A DNA stretch of 9,114 nt, from contig CAXBRB010000113.1 of NCBI GenBank assembly GCA_963977795.1, positions 1 to 9,114 of the forward strand. The letters are read 5' to 3'. Shown here piece by piece: positions 6,405 to 9,114 of this stretch. Under the pieces are notes generated by a model. That model had not been told where the DNA came from, searched no databases, and worked only from the letters and a program-made list of their open reading frames with translations. Within the stretch, counting starts at the first letter, position 1. Each line of letters opens with the position of its first letter. Made by a program: the position numbers and the translations under genes. Source of the stretch: Bog-756 sp963977795 (GTDB lineage Bacteria; Actinomycetota; Acidimicrobiia; Acidimicrobiales; RAAP-2).

Positions 6405-6409
6405 GGAGG
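6403..6409 (+). promoter_or_regulatory. Ribosome binding site of the VWA gene
   Basis: GAGGAGG lies 5 bases before ATG 6415. It is near-perfect and fixes the start. It also overlaps the stop of the short leader frame. Confidence 0.7.
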
Positions 6410-6414
6410 CCGGG

Positions 6415-8451
6415 ATGACCTGGAAGTTCGACTACCGCCGGTGGGACGGCACCCAGGAGTCTGCGGCCGACGACGCCGACGCCGTCCTGTCCCAGCTGAC
6501 CGACGACCTGCTCAACAGCGGCGACCTCCACGACGCCATCGAGCGCCTGCTCAACCGGGGGTGGGAGACCCCCGACGGCCAGCGGGTCCAGGGCCTGCGC
6601 GAGCTCTTCCAGCGCCTCCGTGACGAGCGGGAGGACCTGCTCGAGCAGGGCGACCTGGGCGGCGCCTTCCGCGAGATCGCCGAGGAGCTGGCCGAGGTGG
6701 TGCGCGAGGAGCGCCTGGGCATCGAGAAGCTCCAGGACGAGGCCCGGGCCTCGGGCGACCAGCGCCGCCAGGAGGTGACCGACCAGGTGGCCACCGAGCG
6801 CCGGATGCAGCTCGACCTGATGCCGGCCGACCTCGCCGGGCAGGTCCGGAGCCTCCAGAGCTACGAGTTCACCTCGTCGGAGGCCCGCCAGCACTTCGAG
6901 GAGCTGATGGAGCGCCTGCGCCAGGAGGTGGCCAACACCTACTTCGAGCAGCTGAGCGAGGCCATGGCCAACCCGGACCCGGCCCAGCTCGAGCACATGC
7001 GCCAGGCCTTCGACGCCCTCAACCGGATGCTCGAGCAGCGGGAGGCCGGCGAGCCCCTCGACCCGACCTTCGAGGCGTTCATGGAGCAGTTCGGCGACCT
7101 CTTCCCCGGCGACCCCCAGGACCTCGACGAGCTGCTCGAGCAGCTGGCCGCCCGGATGGCCGCGGCCCAGGCCATGTGGAACTCGATGTCGCCCGAGCAG
7201 CGGGCCCAGCTCCAGGGCCTGGCCGAGTCGCTGCTCGAGGACATGGACCTGCGGTGGCAGGTCGACCGGCTGGGCCGGAACCTCCAGCAGGCCTTTCCGG
7301 ACGCCGGCTGGGAGCGCCGCTACGGGTTCCGGGGCGACGACCCCATGGGCCTGGGAGAGGCCACCGACGCAGCGGCCGCCCTGCGCGACCTCGACGAGCT
7401 CGAGGGCTACCTGCGCTCGGCCGGCTCACCGGCCGCCCTGTCCGAGGTCGACCTGGACAAGGTCGCCCGCCACCTGGGCCAGGACGCTGCGGACTCGCTG
7501 GAGCGCCTGGCCAAGCTGACCCGTCAGCTGGAGGAGCAGGGGCTGATCGAGCAGCGCGAGGGCCGGATGGAGCTGACGGCCAAGGGGACCCGGCGCATCG
7601 GCCAGCAGGCCCTGCGCGACCTCTTCTCCCAGCTGCGCTCGGACCGGGTGGGCAACCACGCCACGGCGGCTACCGGCGTGGGCCATGACCGGGAGGAGAC
7701 CACCAAGCCCTACGAGTACGGCGACCCCTTCAACCTCGACCTGTCACGGACCGTGCACAACGCCGTGCGCCGGGCCGGGAGCGGGGTGCCGGTGCGCCTC
7801 CACCCCGACGACTTCGAGGTGGTGGAGACCGAGGCCCTGACCCGCTCGGCCACCGTGCTCCTGCTCGACCTGTCGCTGTCGATGCCCATGCGGGGCCGCT
7901 TCGTCCCGGCCAAGAAGATGGCCATGGCCCTGCACACGCTGATCTCCACGCAGTTCCCCCGGGACTACCTCGGCCTCGTCGGCTTCGGCGAGGTGGCCCG
8001 CGAGATCCAGCCCGAGGACCTGCCCACGGTCAGCTGGGACTACATCTACGGGACCAACCTCCAGCACGCCCTGATCCTGGCCCGCAAGATGCTGGCCCAC
8101 CAGCAGGGGACCAAGCAGATCATCCTGGTGACCGACGGGGAGCCGACAGCCCACATCGTCAACGACCGGTCCGGCCTCGGCTACGACGTCTTCTTCAACT
8201 ACCCGCCGGTGCCGGCCACCATCGAGGCGACACTGCGGGAAGTGATGCGGTGCACCCGTGAGAACATCCGGATCAACACCTTCATGCTCGATGCCGACGC
8301 CGGCTTGAAGTCGTTCGTCGAGCGGCTCACCGAGTTGAACCGTGGTCGAGCCTTCTTCACCTCGCCCCACACCTTGGGCGATTACGTCCTGGTCGATTTC
8401 ATGGAGCACAAGCGCCAACAAGCTCGCGGAAGTGGACGTCGGGCGGGTTAG
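6415..8451 (+). CDS. Large VWA-domain protein paired with the MoxR-like ATPase (Rv0959 type)
   Basis: The product is 678 residues. The N-terminal two thirds are soluble, acidic and helical, opening with the family-style WKFDYRRWDGTQ and rich in Glu/Arg/Gln helices that may form coiled coils. Residues ~343-405 look like a winged-helix segment (KVARHLGQ, LEEQGLIEQREGRMELT, then KGTRRIGQQALRDLF). A C-terminal von Willebrand factor A domain follows with an intact metal (MIDAS) site: DLSLS (D485, S487, S489), T547 in YGTNL and D574 in TDGEP. No signal peptide or membrane helix is visible, so it should be cytoplasmic. In MoxR-VWA and Mg-chelatase systems the VWA partner couples the ATPase to its client, and the same pair occurs at M. 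tuberculosis Rv0958-Rv0959. The gap to the ATPase gene is 76 bases, probably one operon. Codon use changes after about 8230 (TTG, GAA, CGT and CAA appear). The function of the family is not established. Confidence 0.88.
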   Translation: MTWKFDYRRWDGTQESAADDADAVLSQLTDDLLNSGDLHDAIERLLNRGWETPDGQRVQGLRELFQRLRDEREDLLEQGDLGGAFREIAEELAEVVREERLGIEKLQDEARASGDQRRQEVTDQVATERRMQLDLMPADLAGQVRSLQSYEFTSSEARQHFEELMERLRQEVANTYFEQLSEAMANPDPAQLEHMRQAFDALNRMLEQREAGEPLDPTFEAFMEQFGDLFPGDPQDLDELLEQLAARMAAAQAMWNSMSPEQRAQLQGLAESLLEDMDLRWQVDRLGRNLQQAFPDAGWERRYGFRGDDPMGLGEATDAAAALRDLDELEGYLRSAGSPAALSEVDLDKVARHLGQDAADSLERLAKLTRQLEEQGLIEQREGRMELTAKGTRRIGQQALRDLFSQLRSDRVGNHATAATGVGHDREETTKPYEYGDPFNLDLSRTVHNAVRRAGSGVPVRLHPDDFEVVETEALTRSATVLLLDLSLSMPMRGRFVPAKKMAMALHTLISTQFPRDYLGLVGFGEVAREIQPEDLPTVSWDYIYGTNLQHALILARKMLAHQQGTKQIILVTDGEPTAHIVNDRSGLGYDVFFNYPPVPATIEATLREVMRCTRENIRINTFMLDADAGLKSFVERLTELNRGRAFFTSPHTLGDYVLVDFMEHKRQQARGSGRRAG

Positions 8452-8456
8452 AAAAT

Positions 8457-8475
8457 CCCCTCTTGCGCAAAGGGG
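8457..8475 (+). repeat. Inverted repeat after the VWA gene
   Basis: CCCCT and AGGGG flank TTGCGCAA, itself a palindrome, 5 bases after the VWA stop. On the plus strand no T-run follows. On the minus strand the stem is followed by ATTTTC, but no minus-strand gene ends here. It could be a weak terminator or processing hairpin for the VWA transcript. It also overlaps the proposed -35 of whiB. Confidence 0.35.
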
Positions 8476-8492
8476 GTGTGGTAGGCGAGAAT
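8463..8492 (+). promoter_or_regulatory. Candidate promoter of the whiB-like gene
   Basis: TTGCGC at 8463-8468 and GAGAAT at 8487-8492 are separated by 18 bases. They would start transcription near 8500, giving a leader of about 55 bases. The hexamers match the housekeeping consensus only partly. Confidence 0.35.
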
Positions 8493-8500
8493 GTCAGCCA

Positions 8501-8510
8501 TGTAATTACA
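8501..8510. promoter_or_regulatory. Perfect 10-base palindrome TGTAATTACA in the whiB leader
   Basis: This AT-rich perfect palindrome stands out in very GC-rich surroundings and lies at the predicted transcription start. It resembles a short operator half-pair (TGT...ACA) for a dimeric regulator. The regulator is not identifiable from the sequence. Confidence 0.35.
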
Positions 8511-8554
8511 GGGGTGCCATCCGAGGCGCCCACAGGCCTGAGCAGGGGGCCCAC

Positions 8555-8839
8555 ATGCAGAACTCCACTCCAACATCCGAACTGATTGCTGAACCCGCGC
8601 CCAACTGGCAGGACGAAGCGAACTGCCTCGGCGTCGATCCCGACCTTTTCTTCCCCGAGCGTGGAGCGTCCACTCGAGAGGCCAAGGAAGTGTGCCGCGG
8701 CTGTGTCGTGCGGGGTGATTGCCTCGAGTACGCACTCGTCAACGGCGAGAAGTTCGGCATCTGGGGCGGACTGTCCGAGCGTGAGCGTCGTCGTCTGCGC
8801 CGCCAGCGTGCTCAGGCCTCGCGTCGCACCAGCGCCTGA
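8555..8839 (+). CDS. whiB: WhiB-family [4Fe-4S] transcriptional regulator, WhiB2/WhmD-like
   Basis: This 94-residue protein has the four WhiB cysteines C24, C47, C50 and C56 (spacing C-x22-C-x2-C-x5-C) that bind an oxygen- and NO-sensitive [4Fe-4S] cluster. The GIWGG turn (68-72) and a basic C-terminal tail (SERERRRLRRQR) for DNA contact follow. The sequence around the turn, EKFGIWGGLSERERRRL, is closer to the WhiB2/WhmD (Streptomyces WhiB) group than to WhiB1, which has a GVWGGLSEDERR form. Members of that group work with WhiA in septation and development. ATG 8555 has AGGGGG 5 bases upstream; the frame extends further upstream but without WhiB similarity. It is separated from the VWA gene by 103 bases holding its own putative promoter and a palindrome. 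Subgroup assignment is by recall of motifs. Confidence 0.93.
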   Translation: MQNSTPTSELIAEPAPNWQDEANCLGVDPDLFFPERGASTREAKEVCRGCVVRGDCLEYALVNGEKFGIWGGLSERERRRLRRQRAQASRRTSA

Positions 8840-8890
8840 TTCGTTCGGGCCATTGTGTCCGAGTGACCTGTGAAGCGCGATCGGTGCGGC

Positions 8891-8896
8891 TAGTCT
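8891..8896 (+). promoter_or_regulatory. -10 element of a probable leaderless promoter for tatA
   Basis: TAGTCT fits TANNNT and ends 6 bases before ATG 8903, the same geometry as the promoter at 4839. Its TAG is an in-frame stop, and no Shine-Dalgarno sequence precedes the ATG. A weak -35 (CTGTGA, 8868-8873) lies 17 bases upstream. Confidence 0.5.
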
Positions 8897-8902
8897 GACC
8901 GC

Positions 8903-9094
8903 ATGGTCGCAGGCTTCTTCGATTCCCCCGCCGAGATCGGCATCATCCTCCTCGTCGTTCTCCTTCTGTTCGGAGGCTCGCAGCTGCCCAAGCTGGCCAA
9001 GAACATCGGTAAGGCGCAGAAGGAATTCAAGGAAGGCCTCGCCGAGGGCCAGAAGGCCGCCGAGAAGGCAGCCGACAAGTCCGACGAGGCCTGA
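8903..9094 (+). CDS. tatA: Sec-independent protein translocase subunit TatA
   Basis: This 63-residue membrane protein forms the pore of the twin-arginine translocation system, which exports folded proteins. It has a short periplasmic N-terminus with an acidic residue (E11), one hydrophobic helix (~10-23, IGIILLVVLLLF), the FGG hinge (23-25) and SQLPKLAKN. An amphipathic helix (~28-46) and a charged Lys/Glu/Ala tail follow. The FG...LP signature is diagnostic of the TatA/TatE/TatB family. The short length and the absence of an extended C-terminal domain favour TatA over TatB. It is slightly shorter than many TatA proteins (~70-90 residues) but complete, ending in TGA 20 bases before the window edge. 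No tatC is visible, so it may be a stand-alone copy. The start has no ribosome binding site, which is consistent with leaderless translation. Confidence 0.93.
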   Translation: MVAGFFDSPAEIGIILLVVLLLFGGSQLPKLAKNIGKAQKEFKEGLAEGQKAAEKAADKSDEA

Positions 9095-9114
9095 GTCCTT
9101 GTTGAACTGAGGGT

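Noticed and set aside
8457..8475. Rho-independent terminator after the VWA gene
   Set aside because: The stem is short and interrupted and lacks a T-run on the plus strand, so I list it only as an inverted repeat.

Overview
The window looks like a high-GC actinobacterial chromosome segment. Most of it (about 740-9114) is very GC-rich, with strong preference for codons ending in C or G. It carries two markers typical of Actinobacteria: a WhiB-family iron-sulfur regulator, and a succinate dehydrogenase with the C-A-B gene order and single membrane subunit of mycobacterial Sdh1. Codon style and gene set suggest a deep-branching actinobacterium, possibly Acidimicrobiia, but this is inference.

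Layout. (a) 1-~740 is a patchwork of short coding pieces in differing codon styles. They include what looks like the C-terminus of a DUF2342-type zinc-dependent metalloprotease, a short start resembling tilS, and a membrane-protein scrap. None is a complete gene. At about 740 these plus-strand pieces meet the 5' part of a minus-strand SCP2-like gene, which is cut off there. This looks like a chimeric contig end or a rearrangement breakpoint. (b) 939-4590, minus strand: the operon sdhC-sdhA-sdhB, tightly packed, followed by the truncated SCP2-like gene. (c) 4591-4850: a divergent control region. (d) 4851-8451, plus strand: a MoxR/Mg-chelatase-like AAA+ ATPase followed by a large VWA-domain protein, the pairing seen at M. 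tuberculosis Rv0958-Rv0959. (e) 8452-9114, plus strand: a WhiB2-like regulator and a short TatA, each with its own putative promoter.

Function. SdhCAB would link succinate oxidation to (mena)quinone reduction at the membrane. The membrane subunit has a Cys/His cluster that fits the membrane-embedded Rieske-type centre reported for mycobacterial Sdh1. The AAA+/VWA pair probably acts as a chaperone-like remodelling machine on an unknown client. WhiB2-like proteins act in division and development control, and TatA forms the Tat translocation pore.

The most useful observations are the Cys/His motif in SdhC, the MoxR-VWA pair with an unusual Walker B and an internal winged-helix-like segment, a possible 11-codon leader ORF between those two genes, two leaderless promoters with identical geometry, and evidence of mosaicism at the left end and perhaps near the 3' end of the VWA gene. 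I see no rRNA, tRNA, CRISPR array, insertion sequence or phage gene.
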